Positions 55,027 through 63,960 of a DNA stretch of 64,000 nt are shown piece after piece (the first letter of the stretch is position 1; each line of letters starts with the position of its first letter). Made by a program: the position numbers and the translations under genes. Under the pieces are notes generated by a model. The model made no database searches and was not told the origin of the DNA. It saw only the letters and a list, made by a program, of their open reading frames with translations. This DNA comes from Oceanobacter antarcticus (GTDB lineage: Bacteria > Pseudomonadota > Gammaproteobacteria > Pseudomonadales > Oceanobacteraceae): positions 140,402 through 204,401 of the forward strand of contig NZ_JBBKTX010000005.1 in the NCBI RefSeq assembly GCF_044962685.1, read 5' to 3'.

Positions 55027-56145
55027 CTATGAACGGTTTAACAAAATCCGCAACATTCTGCGTAAAGGTTCTGCCGCTCCCCAGAGTAACTGGTCTCCAA
55101 CGGTAAAGGCTGAAATATACTCTGGCCCCATATTAAGCTTGCGAATTCGACCGACCGGTATACTCAGCGTCCCGGTAACCGCCGCTGGCGTTAATTCCTT
55201 CATACTGGCCTCCCGATCATTCGGAATAACCTTCACCCAATCGTTATGAGCCGCCAGAATTGCTTCAATCTCTGCCAATGGCAAATCCTGGGTCAGTTTC
55301 ATGGTCATCGCCTGGCTGTGACAGCGCATCGCACCAACACGAACACAAAGGCCATCAATAGGAATTTGCCGATCCCCGGAACCCATGATTTTGTTAGCTT
55401 CAACCTGGGCCTTCCATTCTTCACGGCTTTGACCAGAATCCAGCTGCGAGTCGATATAGGGAATCAGGCTACCTGCCAGCGGCACACCAAAATGATCTTT
55501 TGGATATTCCTCACTATTGATAAATTCAGATACTTGGCGATCGATATCCAGAATAGCGGTTGCAGGATTGTCAAGTTGGTCACGAACATCAGAATGAATC
55601 GCTCCCATTTGCGTAATTAACTCACGCATATTCTGAGCTCCGGATCCGGATGCAGCCTGATAGGTCATCGGCGCAACCCACTCAACCAGTCCTTTTTCAA
55701 ACAGACCACCCAGCGCCAGCAACATCAAACTGACGGTACAGTTACCGCCCACGTAGGTTTTGATACCCGTATCCAGGCCCTGGTTAATCACGTCAGCATT
55801 AACCGGATCCAGTACAATGATGGCATCGTCCGCCATACGCAAAGTGGACGCCGCATCAATCCAGTAGCCCTGCCAGCCGGACTCACGCAGTTTGGGATAC
55901 ACGTCCTTGGTGTAATCACCGCCCTGACAGCTAATAACGACATCCTGCTGACCGAGCGCACGGATATCGTAAGCATCAGCCAAGACACCGTTGTCTTTGC
56001 CACCGAGGGCAGGAGCCGCCTTGCCTGCCTGCGATGTGGTAAAAAACTGTGGTGTTATCAGGGCAAAATCCCCTTCTTCTTCCATACGCTGCATCAGTAC
56101 GGAACCCACCATGCCACGCCAACCGACCAATCCTGTTTTCAACAT
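55027..56145 (-). CDS. asd: Aspartate-semialdehyde dehydrogenase
   Basis: 372 residues. Reduces aspartyl phosphate for lysine, threonine, methionine and diaminopimelate. NADP loop 'GLVGWRGMVGSVLMQRM'; active-site C136 in 'VGGNCTVSLML'. The 'YQAASGSGAQNM' segment marks the gammaproteobacterial long type. Same position (leuB-asd-fimV) as in Pseudomonas. Confidence 0.97.
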   Translation of the reverse strand: MLKTGLVGWRGMVGSVLMQRMEEEGDFALITPQFFTTSQAGKAAPALGGKDNGVLADAYDIRALGQQDVVISCQGGDYTKDVYPKLRESGWQGYWIDAASTLRMADDAIIVLDPVNADVINQGLDTGIKTYVGGNCTVSLMLLALGGLFEKGLVEWVAPMTYQAASGSGAQNMRELITQMGAIHSDVRDQLDNPATAILDIDRQVSEFINSEEYPKDHFGVPLAGSLIPYIDSQLDSGQSREEWKAQVEANKIMGSGDRQIPIDGLCVRVGAMRCHSQAMTMKLTQDLPLAEIEAILAAHNDWVKVIPNDREASMKELTPAAVTGTLSIPVGRIRKLNMGPEYISAFTVGDQLLWGAAEPLRRMLRILLNRS

Positions 56146-56172
56146 TTACTATTACCTTATTCTTGATACAGC

Positions 56173-56192
56173 AAAACCGCGACAGGCGCGGC
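56173..56192 (-). terminator. Possible weak terminator after leuB
   Basis: Minus strand CCGCG-CCTGT-CGCGG followed by four T, between leuB and asd. The short stem means read-through into asd is likely. Confidence 0.4.
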
Positions 56193-56248
56193 TTGCATTC
56201 CAAACGAGTATCCGGTCAATACAAAATAGCGCGGATTTCAAGACTGCT

Positions 56249-57325
56249 TTACAGCGCAGCCAGTACCGCTTCGCCCATTTCACGGGTACTGACACGGGTC
56301 ATACCGGCAGAGAAAATATCTCCGGTACGCAACCCCTGATCCAGTACCTTGCTGACCGCTGCTTCAATAACATCTGCTGCCGCGCCTTCATTCAGGCTAT
56401 ACCGTAGCATCATGGCTACAGAGAGGATAGTTGCCAACGGATTGGCAAGCCCCTGACCGGCAATATCCGGAGCCGAACCATGGCAAGGTTCATACATGCC
56501 CTTGTTGTTTTTGTCCAGTGACGCCGATGGCAACATACCGATGGAACCGGTCAGCATCGCTGCCGCATCCGACAAAATATCGCCAAACATATTGCCGGTT
56601 ACCATAACGTCAAACTGTTTCGGTGCCCTTACCAGCTGCATTGCCGCATTGTCGACGTACATATGGGACAATTCGACTTCTGGGTATTCTTTCGACAACT
56701 CTTCCATAATTTCGCGCCATAGCACGGTCACTTCCAGTACATTGGCCTTGTCGACCGAGCACAGCTTCTTGTTGCGCTTCATCGCCGATTCAAAGGCGAC
56801 ACGACCAATACGACGGATCTCGGATTCGTTATAAACGTAAGTGTTGTAACCTTCACGCTCGCCATTTTCCAGAGTACGAATCCCCCGTGGCTGGCCGAAA
56901 TAAATACCGCCAGTCAGCTCGCGGACAATCAGAATATCCAGACCGGAGACGACTTCAGGCTTCAGCGTCGAAGCATCGGCCAGTTGCGGGTACAGAATGG
57001 CTGGACGCAGGTTGCCAAACAGGCCCAGATTCTTGCGAATATCCAGCAACCCTTGTTCCGGACGTTTGGAGCGATCTTCCAGCTTGTCCCACTGCGGGCC
57101 ACCGACAGCACCGAGCAGAATGGCATCGGCAGCGATGGCCTTGTTCAGGCTTTCTTCTGGCAGCGGGAAGCCGGTTTCGTCGTAAGCCGTGCCACCGACC
57201 AGGCCATGATCTATTTCCAGCCCCAGTTTAAAGCGGCTATTGATATGCTCCAGAACCTTGACCGCCTCGGCGACGATTTCAGGACCAATACCATCACCTG
57301 GCAAAACCAGAATTTTCTTGCTCAT
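56249..57325 (-). CDS. leuB: 3-isopropylmalate dehydrogenase
   Basis: 358 residues. Oxidative decarboxylation step of leucine synthesis. 'LVLPGDGIGPEIVAEAVKVL' start, 'GAVGGPQWD', 'YEPCHGSAPDIAGQG' NAD/metal site. Third gene of leuC-leuD-leuB. Confidence 0.97.
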   Translation of the reverse strand: MSKKILVLPGDGIGPEIVAEAVKVLEHINSRFKLGLEIDHGLVGGTAYDETGFPLPEESLNKAIAADAILLGAVGGPQWDKLEDRSKRPEQGLLDIRKNLGLFGNLRPAILYPQLADASTLKPEVVSGLDILIVRELTGGIYFGQPRGIRTLENGEREGYNTYVYNESEIRRIGRVAFESAMKRNKKLCSVDKANVLEVTVLWREIMEELSKEYPEVELSHMYVDNAAMQLVRAPKQFDVMVTGNMFGDILSDAAAMLTGSIGMLPSASLDKNNKGMYEPCHGSAPDIAGQGLANPLATILSVAMMLRYSLNEGAAADVIEAAVSKVLDQGLRTGDIFSAGMTRVSTREMGEAVLAAL

Positions 57326-57406
57326 TGTTATTTCCTGTTACTTGCTGTGGCAGCAGTCATAGGCTACCACAGTGAAATTCATGGGTTATCCAAGCCGACA
57401 AACGAC

Positions 57407-58054
57407 TCAGGCACTTGCGTTAAACAGCCAGGGAGAAGACATACGACGGGCTTCTTCGTAGCTACGAATATCATCCGCATCCTGTAACGTGAGACCAATA
57501 TCGTCGAAGCCATTCAACAAACAGTATTTGCGGAAGGCATCTACTTCAAAGGGTATATCCTGGCCATCGGGTGTCAGAATCAGCTGCTTTTCCAGGTCGA
57601 TGGTGAGTTCGTACCCTTCGCTCCCGGCAACGGCCTTGAACAGGCGCTCTACCGTCTCTTCTGCCAGCACGATAGGCAACAAGCCGTTCTTGAAGCAGTT
57701 ATTGAAAAATATATCAGCGTAACTCGGTGCGATAACAACCCGGAAGCCAAAATCCTCCAGTGCCCAGGGGGCGTGTTCACGACTGGAACCACAACCGAAG
57801 TTCTCGCGGGCAACTAACACAGATGCACCCTGGTAGCGCGGTTGATTCAGCACGAAGTCCGGATTTAGCGGACGCCCGCTGTTGTCAGCATCGGGCTGAC
57901 CTTCATCCAGGTAACGCAGCTCGTCAAACAGATTCGGGCCAAATCCGCTGCGTTTGATCGATTTCAGAAACTGTTTCGGGATGATCATATCGGTATCGAC
58001 GTTGGCACGATCCATCGGTGCCACAATGCCGGTGTGTACAGTAAATGCTCTCAT
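57407..58054 (-). CDS. leuD: 3-isopropylmalate dehydratase small subunit
   Basis: 215 residues. Swivelling domain of isopropylmalate isomerase. 'DRANVDTDMIIPKQFLK' and 'ENFGCGSSREHAPWAL' are the signatures. ATG at 58054, 14 bases after leuC. Confidence 0.97.
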   Translation of the reverse strand: MRAFTVHTGIVAPMDRANVDTDMIIPKQFLKSIKRSGFGPNLFDELRYLDEGQPDADNSGRPLNPDFVLNQPRYQGASVLVARENFGCGSSREHAPWALEDFGFRVVIAPSYADIFFNNCFKNGLLPIVLAEETVERLFKAVAGSEGYELTIDLEKQLILTPDGQDIPFEVDAFRKYCLLNGFDDIGLTLQDADDIRSYEEARRMSSPWLFNASA

Positions 58055-58068
58055 GGTATTACTCCGGA

Positions 58069-59487
58069 TCAGAATTCACGAACGTCAACAAAGTGACCCG
58101 CAATCGCGGCAGCAGCGGCCATCGCCGGGCTGACCAGGTGGGTGCGACCGCCATAGCCCTGACGGCCTTCAAAGTTGCGGTTGGAGGTCGAGGCACAATG
58201 CTCGCCCTGCCCCAACTTGTCGGCATTCATCGCCAGACACATGGAGCAGCCCGGCTCGCGCCATTCAAAACCGGCTTCGACAAAAATCTTGTCGAGACCT
58301 TCTTGCTCAGCCTGCTCCTTGACCAGACCGGAACCCGGCACCACTAACGCCTGTAAGACATTGTCGGCAACCTTGCGGCCTTGTGCTACTGCTGCCGCCT
58401 GACGCAAGTCTTCAATCCGGCTGTTGGTGCAGGAACCGATAAACACACGATCCAGCTTGATATCGGTGATTTTCTGGCCCGGCTCCAGCCCCATGTAGGC
58501 ATAGGCACGTTCAAAGCCGGCACGTTGGCCACCGTCCCGTGCGTCTGCCAGAGCAGGAACCGTGGCATCAATCGTGGTTACCATTTCAGGGGAAGTCCCC
58601 CAGGTAACCTGCGGCTTGATATCTTCAGCGCGCACCTCGACCACCTTGTCAAATACGGCATCGTCATCGGATACCAGATCCTGCCAGGCCGTCAGTGCCA
58701 GCTCCCACTGATCGGCGTTCGGGGCATAAGGGCGGCCCTTGACATAAGCTGCCGTGATGCTGTCAAACGCGACCATACCGACACGAGCACCGGCTTCGAT
58801 GGCCATGTTACACATGGTCATACGGCCTTCCATGCTCATCGAGCGAATGGCAGAACCACCAAATTCCATCGCGCAGCCATTACCGCCAGCGGTACCAATG
58901 ATACCGATCACGTGCAACACCACGTCTTTGCCGGTAATGCCCTTGCCCAGTTCACCATCGACACGAATCAGCAGGTTTTTCATCTTGCGCTGAATCAGAC
59001 ACTGGGTGGCCAGAACGTGCTCAACTTCCGAAGTGCCAATACCGTGAGCCAAAGCCGCGAAAGCACCGTGAGTGGCTGTATGGGAGTCGCCACACACCAC
59101 GGTCATCCCAGGCAGGGTAGCACCTTGCTCCGGGCCAACAACGTGAACGATGCCTTGACGCTTGTCTTTCATCTTGAATTCAGTAATGCCGAACTCATCA
59201 CAGTTGCTATCGAGTGTGACCACCTGGATTTTGGATACCGGATCAACAATACCGTCGACACCAGACTCACGCTCGATGGCGGTAGTCGGCACGTTGTGAT
59301 CCGGCGTCGCCAGGTTGGCGTCCAGACGCCATGGCTTGCGCCCGGCAATACGCAGTCCCTCGAACGCCTGGGGGGACGTTACTTCGTGCAATAACTGGCG
59401 ATCGATGTAGATCAGCGCAGTACCATCATCGCGTTCTTTAACAACGTGCTGCTGCCAAAGTTTGTCGTACAGTGTTTTTCCGGTCAT
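58069..59487 (-). CDS. leuC: 3-isopropylmalate dehydratase large subunit
   Basis: 472 residues. [4Fe-4S] aconitase-fold subunit. 'VCGDSHTATHGAFAALAHGI', 'IGSCTNSRIEDLR' and 'CSMCLAMN' supply the cluster cysteines. ATG at 59487 follows AAGGAG; the upstream in-frame extension is rejected. Divergent from a LysR regulator, as in Pseudomonas. Confidence 0.97.
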   Translation of the reverse strand: MTGKTLYDKLWQQHVVKERDDGTALIYIDRQLLHEVTSPQAFEGLRIAGRKPWRLDANLATPDHNVPTTAIERESGVDGIVDPVSKIQVVTLDSNCDEFGITEFKMKDKRQGIVHVVGPEQGATLPGMTVVCGDSHTATHGAFAALAHGIGTSEVEHVLATQCLIQRKMKNLLIRVDGELGKGITGKDVVLHVIGIIGTAGGNGCAMEFGGSAIRSMSMEGRMTMCNMAIEAGARVGMVAFDSITAAYVKGRPYAPNADQWELALTAWQDLVSDDDAVFDKVVEVRAEDIKPQVTWGTSPEMVTTIDATVPALADARDGGQRAGFERAYAYMGLEPGQKITDIKLDRVFIGSCTNSRIEDLRQAAAVAQGRKVADNVLQALVVPGSGLVKEQAEQEGLDKIFVEAGFEWREPGCSMCLAMNADKLGQGEHCASTSNRNFEGRQGYGGRTHLVSPAMAAAAAIAGHFVDVREF

Positions 59488-59616
59488 CGGTGGCTCCTTA
59501 TTGGAATGCTCTGTTGACGGGTGTGTTTTCACGGTCTACGCCGCTTGATGAGCGGGTGATTGCCTTATGGTACTCACTCTGTTAAACAACACAAATTCAT
59601 TCTTTTTCTATATTGA

Positions 59617-59631
59617 ATTCCTGAAAGGAAT
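59617..59631. promoter_or_regulatory. Candidate LysR operator between leuC and its regulator
   Basis: ATTCC-TGAAA-GGAAT, a 15-bp dyad with T-N11-A geometry, 43 bases upstream of the LysR start and in the leuC promoter region. Confidence 0.5.
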
Positions 59632-59673
59632 CAGAAGCCAATAACATCAGCAGCGACTTATTTCGAGGCCCGC

Positions 59674-60594
59674 GTGGATAGCCAACAACTTAAAGCCTTT
59701 TTGGCGGTTGCCCGCCACCAATCATTTTCGCTGGCAGCTGAGCAGCTGTTTTTAACCCAATCTGCCGTTTCCAAGCGTATTCAGCAACTGGAACAGCAGC
59801 TCGACAGCCCCTTGTTTGAACGCCACAACCGCTCCATCAGTCTGACCGAGTCAGGCCAACGGTTACTTCCAAAAGCACGTGAAATCCTTGAGCTGATGAA
59901 TGACACCCAGATTCAGATCAGCAATCTGGCAGGCTCCGTTGAAGGCACTCTCAACATCGCTACCAGCCACCATATTGGCTTGCATCGAATCCCGCCCTTT
60001 CTGACATCCTTTGTCCGCCAATACCCTGCGGTACGACTGGACATTCGTTTCCTGGGTTCTGAAGATGCTTATCAGGCCGTCGAGCAACGCCGGGTCGAGT
60101 TGGCGCTGACAACGCTGGATGAACGACAACCGGATCGGGTTACAGCGATCCCGCTCTGGCAGGATGACATGGTCTGTGTTTGTGCTCCTGGCCACCCACT
60201 TGCTTGCCAACAACAAATAAGTCTCTCCAGTCTGGCTGAAAATGTCGCTATTTTGCCAGAACCGGATACCATCACTTACCGGGTTGTCGACGCCGCTTTT
60301 CGAGATGCCGGGCTGACGCTGGAAACCCATATGCCGACCAACTATCTGGAAACCATCAAGATGATGGTCAGCGTTGGCCTTGGCTGGTCGGTACTGCCAT
60401 CCAGCATGGCAGACGATCAATTGTTTGTATTGCCTTGGCCTGGCGCTCCAATGATTCGGCCGCTGGGTGTTATTCATCTGGCAAACCGTACCCTCACCAA
60501 TGCCGCCAGCGCATTTATTGCACTGCTAAGCGATTCAGCCACCGAACCGACCAACTTGATCCATGACATAGTGGCAACAGAAGGTGAAGCGTAA
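59674..60594 (+). CDS. LysR-family regulator divergent from leuCDB
   Basis: 306 residues. Winged HTH 1-60 ('FSLAAEQLFLTQSAVSKRIQ'), then the effector domain. GTG start at 59674 (GAGG upstream), required by the conserved first residues 'MDSQQLKAFLAVARHQSF'. It occupies the place of the LysR gene upstream of leuC in Pseudomonas, so control of leucine synthesis is likely but not shown. Confidence 0.9.
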   Translation: MDSQQLKAFLAVARHQSFSLAAEQLFLTQSAVSKRIQQLEQQLDSPLFERHNRSISLTESGQRLLPKAREILELMNDTQIQISNLAGSVEGTLNIATSHHIGLHRIPPFLTSFVRQYPAVRLDIRFLGSEDAYQAVEQRRVELALTTLDERQPDRVTAIPLWQDDMVCVCAPGHPLACQQQISLSSLAENVAILPEPDTITYRVVDAAFRDAGLTLETHMPTNYLETIKMMVSVGLGWSVLPSSMADDQLFVLPWPGAPMIRPLGVIHLANRTLTNAASAFIALLSDSATEPTNLIHDIVATEGEA

Positions 60595-60707
60595 GCTGGG
60601 GATGTTGACGGTCAATATCAACGGGAAGTGGATCTGGATTCAACCCGCAAACCGGTCAACGTATTATCATCACCCCCTTGTACATCAATAACACGGGAGA
60701 AGCCGTT

Positions 60708-61634
60708 ATGCTGGATATCAACCATTTGCTGGTCGTGCTCGACGCTGAACACCCTGAGCAAATAGCACTCGACAAGGCGCTCTGGCTTGCGGGGGTACTC
60801 AAGGCCGATGTCAGTCTGCTGACGTCGGTTTACGAACCTTACTGCGGTGACAGTTCTTCTCTCGAAGAAGCCACCAAGCAGCAAATTCGCCGCGCACGTA
60901 TTGATTCAACGGAGCGCTGGATTGAAAGCTTTGTGCCGGAAGTACAGGAACGTGGCATCACGGTGCGTACGGAAGTCCACTGGCAGAAGCATCTGCATGA
61001 AGCTGTTATCAAATCCATGCGAGCGACAGATTACGATCTGGTTGTCAAGGGGACTCACCCTCATAGCCTGATCGATCGCTTGTTCACCCATACCGACTGG
61101 AACCTGATGCGCCATTGTCCGGCTCCCGTACTGCTGGTGAAATCCCCCGCCGCCTGGCAACACAATCGTATACTGGCCGCCATTGATGCGACGTCAGTTG
61201 ATGACGGCCACCAGCTTATTAACGACAACATTCTCTCGTTTGCAGAACATCTGGCCGATCATTTTGATACCGATCTGCATATGGTTAATGCCTTTCCTCA
61301 GGTTGCCATTGCCTTTGCCATGGTTCCTGAAGTCACTGCGCCGGACGATATTCAGGCCTATATCACTGAACAGCATCAGGATGCCTGCGAGCAATTGGCC
61401 AAGAAATACAACATTCACGAGGATCACGTTCATATTGCCGAAGGGGAAACCGATACCGTCGTTGCCGAGACAGCAATCGCTGTGGCCGCTGACGTACTGG
61501 TGGTCGGCTCGGTCGGCCGCAGTGGTATTGCCGGTGTATTAATTGGCAACACCGCCGAGCAGCTGGTCGACAAGGTGCCTTGCGATGTGATTGTGATCAA
61601 ACCGCAGGATGGTGTTCTGCCTGAAGCAGAATAG
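60708..61634 (+). CDS. Tandem universal stress protein (UspE-like)
   Basis: 308 residues in two Usp domains (about 1-145 and 155-305). The second has the ATP-binding pattern G-x2-G-x9-G in 'VGSVGRSGIAGVLIGNTAEQ'; the first ('VVKGTHPHSLIDRLF') has a variant loop. Probably cytoplasmic and induced by stress or starvation. ATG 60708 with GGGAG upstream. Monocistronic. Confidence 0.9.
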   Translation: MLDINHLLVVLDAEHPEQIALDKALWLAGVLKADVSLLTSVYEPYCGDSSSLEEATKQQIRRARIDSTERWIESFVPEVQERGITVRTEVHWQKHLHEAVIKSMRATDYDLVVKGTHPHSLIDRLFTHTDWNLMRHCPAPVLLVKSPAAWQHNRILAAIDATSVDDGHQLINDNILSFAEHLADHFDTDLHMVNAFPQVAIAFAMVPEVTAPDDIQAYITEQHQDACEQLAKKYNIHEDHVHIAEGETDTVVAETAIAVAADVLVVGSVGRSGIAGVLIGNTAEQLVDKVPCDVIVIKPQDGVLPEAE

Positions 61635-61655
61635 CCCGGCAAGTAAAAATCAGGC

Positions 61656-61688
61656 AAAAAAAAACCGGGCCAAAAGAAAAGGCCCGGT
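61656..61688 (-). terminator. Intrinsic terminator of the acyl-CoA ligase gene
   Basis: ACCGGGCC (61664-61671), 9-base loop, GGCCCGGT (61681-61688). On the minus strand the stem is followed by a long T-run, so it ends transcription from the ligase gene about 130 bases beyond its stop. It lies just after the usp stop on the other strand. Confidence 0.82.
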
Positions 61689-61815
61689 AAAATTCAGGAC
61701 AGAGAGTGAGAGAGCACATCCGGTAACAGAATAACGCCATTACCGAATGTGACCGGACTGAGTGCCAGCCCGGCCGCAGTGGTATGACTCACTTCCCGGA
61801 TTAAGTTCCCGGCTT

Positions 61816-63705
61816 TTATTTTCTGACGCCCTTTTCTTTCAGAGTGGTTTCAATTTCAGCCAGGCATGCAGGATCATCAATCGTCGATGGCGCAATATAT
61901 TCTTCGTTATTGGCAATATTACGCAGAATCTTGCGCAGAATCTTGCCTGAACGGGTTTTTGGCAGGCGTTGCACCACCACCGCATGTTTGAAGCTGGCAA
62001 CCGCACCAATCTGGTCACGTACGCGTTTGACCAGCTCTCGCTGCAATTCCTCTTCGTCAATATCGATGCCATCTTTAAGCAGGATAAGACCCAGAGGCTC
62101 CTCACCTTTCAGATCGCTGGCCTGACCAATGACGGCACACTCGGCGACAGCCGAATGCCCCGCCACCACTTCCTCCATTTCGCCGGTCGAAAGACGGTGA
62201 CCGGCAACGTTAATAATGTCGTCGGTACGACCGAGAACAAACAGATAGTTATCATCGTCCAGATAACCGCCGTCGCCGGTAATATAATAACCGTCAAAGG
62301 TGCGCAGATAACCTGCCACAAAACGATCATGGTTGCCCCAGATGGTGGGCAAACATCCGGGTGGCAATGGCAACTTGATTGCAATACTGCCCTGTTCATT
62401 GGCGGCAACCGCTTTGCCGTGAGAATCCAGGATTTGCACGTTGTAGCCAGGCGAAGGACGGGTAACAGAGCCAGCTTTTACTTTGGCCGGTTCCAGCCCT
62501 ATATGATTCCCGGCAATGGCCCAGCCGGTTTCGGTTTGCCACCAATGATCCACAATCGGTCGCTGAATGTGTTCCAGCACCCAGTCATAAGTCGGCGGAT
62601 CCAAGCGTTCGCCAGCCATAAAAATGGTCTTCAGTTTGCTGAGGTCATATTGCTGTGCCAGCAAACAGTCGGGATCTTCCTTCCGCACGGCACGAAACGC
62701 TGTCGGGGCTGCGAACAGACCTTTGACGCCATACTCCTCACACACACGCCAGAAAGCACCGGCATCCGGCGTACGTACCGGCTTGCCTTCGTAAAATACG
62801 GTGGTGCATCCTGCCAGCAACGGGGCATAGACGATATACGAATGCCCAACCACCCAGCCAACATCCGAGGCAGCCCAGAAGACATCACCAATTTGCATGT
62901 CATATACCACGTCCATGCTGTATTTCATCGCCACGGCGTGGCCACCGTTGTCGCGAACCACCCCTTTGGGTTTACCGGTTGTGCCAGAGGTATACAGCAC
63001 ATACAAAGGATCTGTCGCCAGTACCGGCGTGCAATCTGCAGGCTCGGCGGCTGCCATCCCGATCTCCCAATCGAGATCGTAGCGATCATTCAATTCACAG
63101 CGACACAAATCACGCTGTAGCACAATGCAACGTGACGGCTTGTGAGCCGCAATGTCGATAGCCGCATCGAGAATAGGCTTGTACTCAATAATTTTGTTGA
63201 CCTCAATACCACACGACGCTGACACCAGAACCTTGGGTGCCGCATCGTCGATACGCATAGCCAGCTCACTGGCAGCAAAACCACCAAACACGACCGAGTG
63301 AATGGCTCCCAAACGTGCACACGCCAGCATGGCAATCGCGGCTTCCGGCACCATCGGCATATAAATAACAACCCGGTCGCCTTTCTCAATGCCCTGAGCC
63401 TTCAGGACACCAGCAAACCGGGCAACCGCTGCTGTCAGTTCTTTATAGGTATAAGAACGTTTGGTATTGGTGACAGGAGAATCGTAGATCAGTGCCAGCT
63501 GATCTCCACGCCCTTGCAACACGTGATAGTCGAGTGCCAGATAGGCCGTATTCAGTTCACCATCAGCGAACCAGCGGTCGACGCCATGCTCGTCTTTACT
63601 CAGGGTAACGTCTGGCACCTTGAACCACTGAATTCTGCCAGCCTGTTCCGCCCAAAAACCTTCAGGGTCATTGATGGATTTTTTATATTGTTGTTGGTAT
63701 GTCAT
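61816..63705 (-). CDS. prpE: Propionyl/acetyl-CoA synthetase, PrpE-like
   Basis: 629 residues. ATP-dependent acyl-CoA ligase. AMP loop 'YTSGTTGKPKGVV', 'WWQTETGWAIAGN' (the PrpE/ACSS3 form; acetyl-CoA synthetases have TETGG), hinge 'YITGDGGYLDDDNYLFVLGR', and acetylatable catalytic Lys in 'KTRSGKILR'. Length fits PrpE (about 628) better than Acs (about 650). ATG 63705 follows GGAAGG. No prpBCD genes nearby, so it is a stand-alone salvage enzyme; propionate is the favoured substrate, acetate possible. Confidence 0.88.
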   Translation of the reverse strand: MTYQQQYKKSINDPEGFWAEQAGRIQWFKVPDVTLSKDEHGVDRWFADGELNTAYLALDYHVLQGRGDQLALIYDSPVTNTKRSYTYKELTAAVARFAGVLKAQGIEKGDRVVIYMPMVPEAAIAMLACARLGAIHSVVFGGFAASELAMRIDDAAPKVLVSASCGIEVNKIIEYKPILDAAIDIAAHKPSRCIVLQRDLCRCELNDRYDLDWEIGMAAAEPADCTPVLATDPLYVLYTSGTTGKPKGVVRDNGGHAVAMKYSMDVVYDMQIGDVFWAASDVGWVVGHSYIVYAPLLAGCTTVFYEGKPVRTPDAGAFWRVCEEYGVKGLFAAPTAFRAVRKEDPDCLLAQQYDLSKLKTIFMAGERLDPPTYDWVLEHIQRPIVDHWWQTETGWAIAGNHIGLEPAKVKAGSVTRPSPGYNVQILDSHGKAVAANEQGSIAIKLPLPPGCLPTIWGNHDRFVAGYLRTFDGYYITGDGGYLDDDNYLFVLGRTDDIINVAGHRLSTGEMEEVVAGHSAVAECAVIGQASDLKGEEPLGLILLKDGIDIDEEELQRELVKRVRDQIGAVASFKHAVVVQRLPKTRSGKILRKILRNIANNEEYIAPSTIDDPACLAEIETTLKEKGVRK

Positions 63706-63765
63706 AAGCCTTCCCCACTTGACTGTCGGGATACGATAGGCCATGACGTATTCATCCAGCTATTC

Positions 63766-63790
63766 GACCAAGGGGGATCACACCTTGGTC
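63766..63790. promoter_or_regulatory. 8-bp perfect dyad upstream of the ligase gene
   Basis: GACCAAGG (63766-63773), 9-base spacer, CCTTGGTC (63783-63790), 61 bases upstream of the PrpE-like ATG: a possible operator or leader hairpin. Function unknown. Confidence 0.4.
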
Positions 63791-63858
63791 TATATCTTAC
63801 GACCGTTAGATTTTTTTCAAGAGTATCTTTGCACACTAGCTGCTGCGAACAGCAGGCC

Positions 63859-63879
63859 AAAAAAAACCCGCCGAAGCGG
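63859..63879 (-). terminator. Intrinsic terminator facing left, gene not in window
   Basis: On the minus strand CCGC-TTCG-GCGG then G and eight T. It would end a minus-strand gene to the right of position 63880, but the IS-like sequence begins exactly there. Confidence 0.65.
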
Positions 63880-63924
63880 TAATGCTGTTCACTTAAGCCA
63901 TTTACTCATCTGAGCAGTATCTGG

Positions 63925-63960
63925 AAAATCCGATGTCAGACCATGACATCGGATTTTTTT
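63925..63960 (+). terminator. Perfect 14-bp hairpin with T-run just before the last open frame
   Basis: AAAATCCGATGTCA (63925-63938), 5-base loop, TGACATCGGATTTT (63944-63957), T-run to 63960. It would stop outside transcription entering the element, a common way to limit transposase expression. The putative transposase ATG is the next base. Confidence 0.7.

Noticed and set aside
58381..59394. 337-codon + strand frame opposite leuC
   Set aside because: Wholly inside a certain leuC gene; His/Thr-rich antisense composition typical of shadow frames.
61969..63120. 383-codon + strand frame opposite the PrpE-like gene
   Set aside because: Antisense shadow of a clear acyl-CoA ligase; no start signals.
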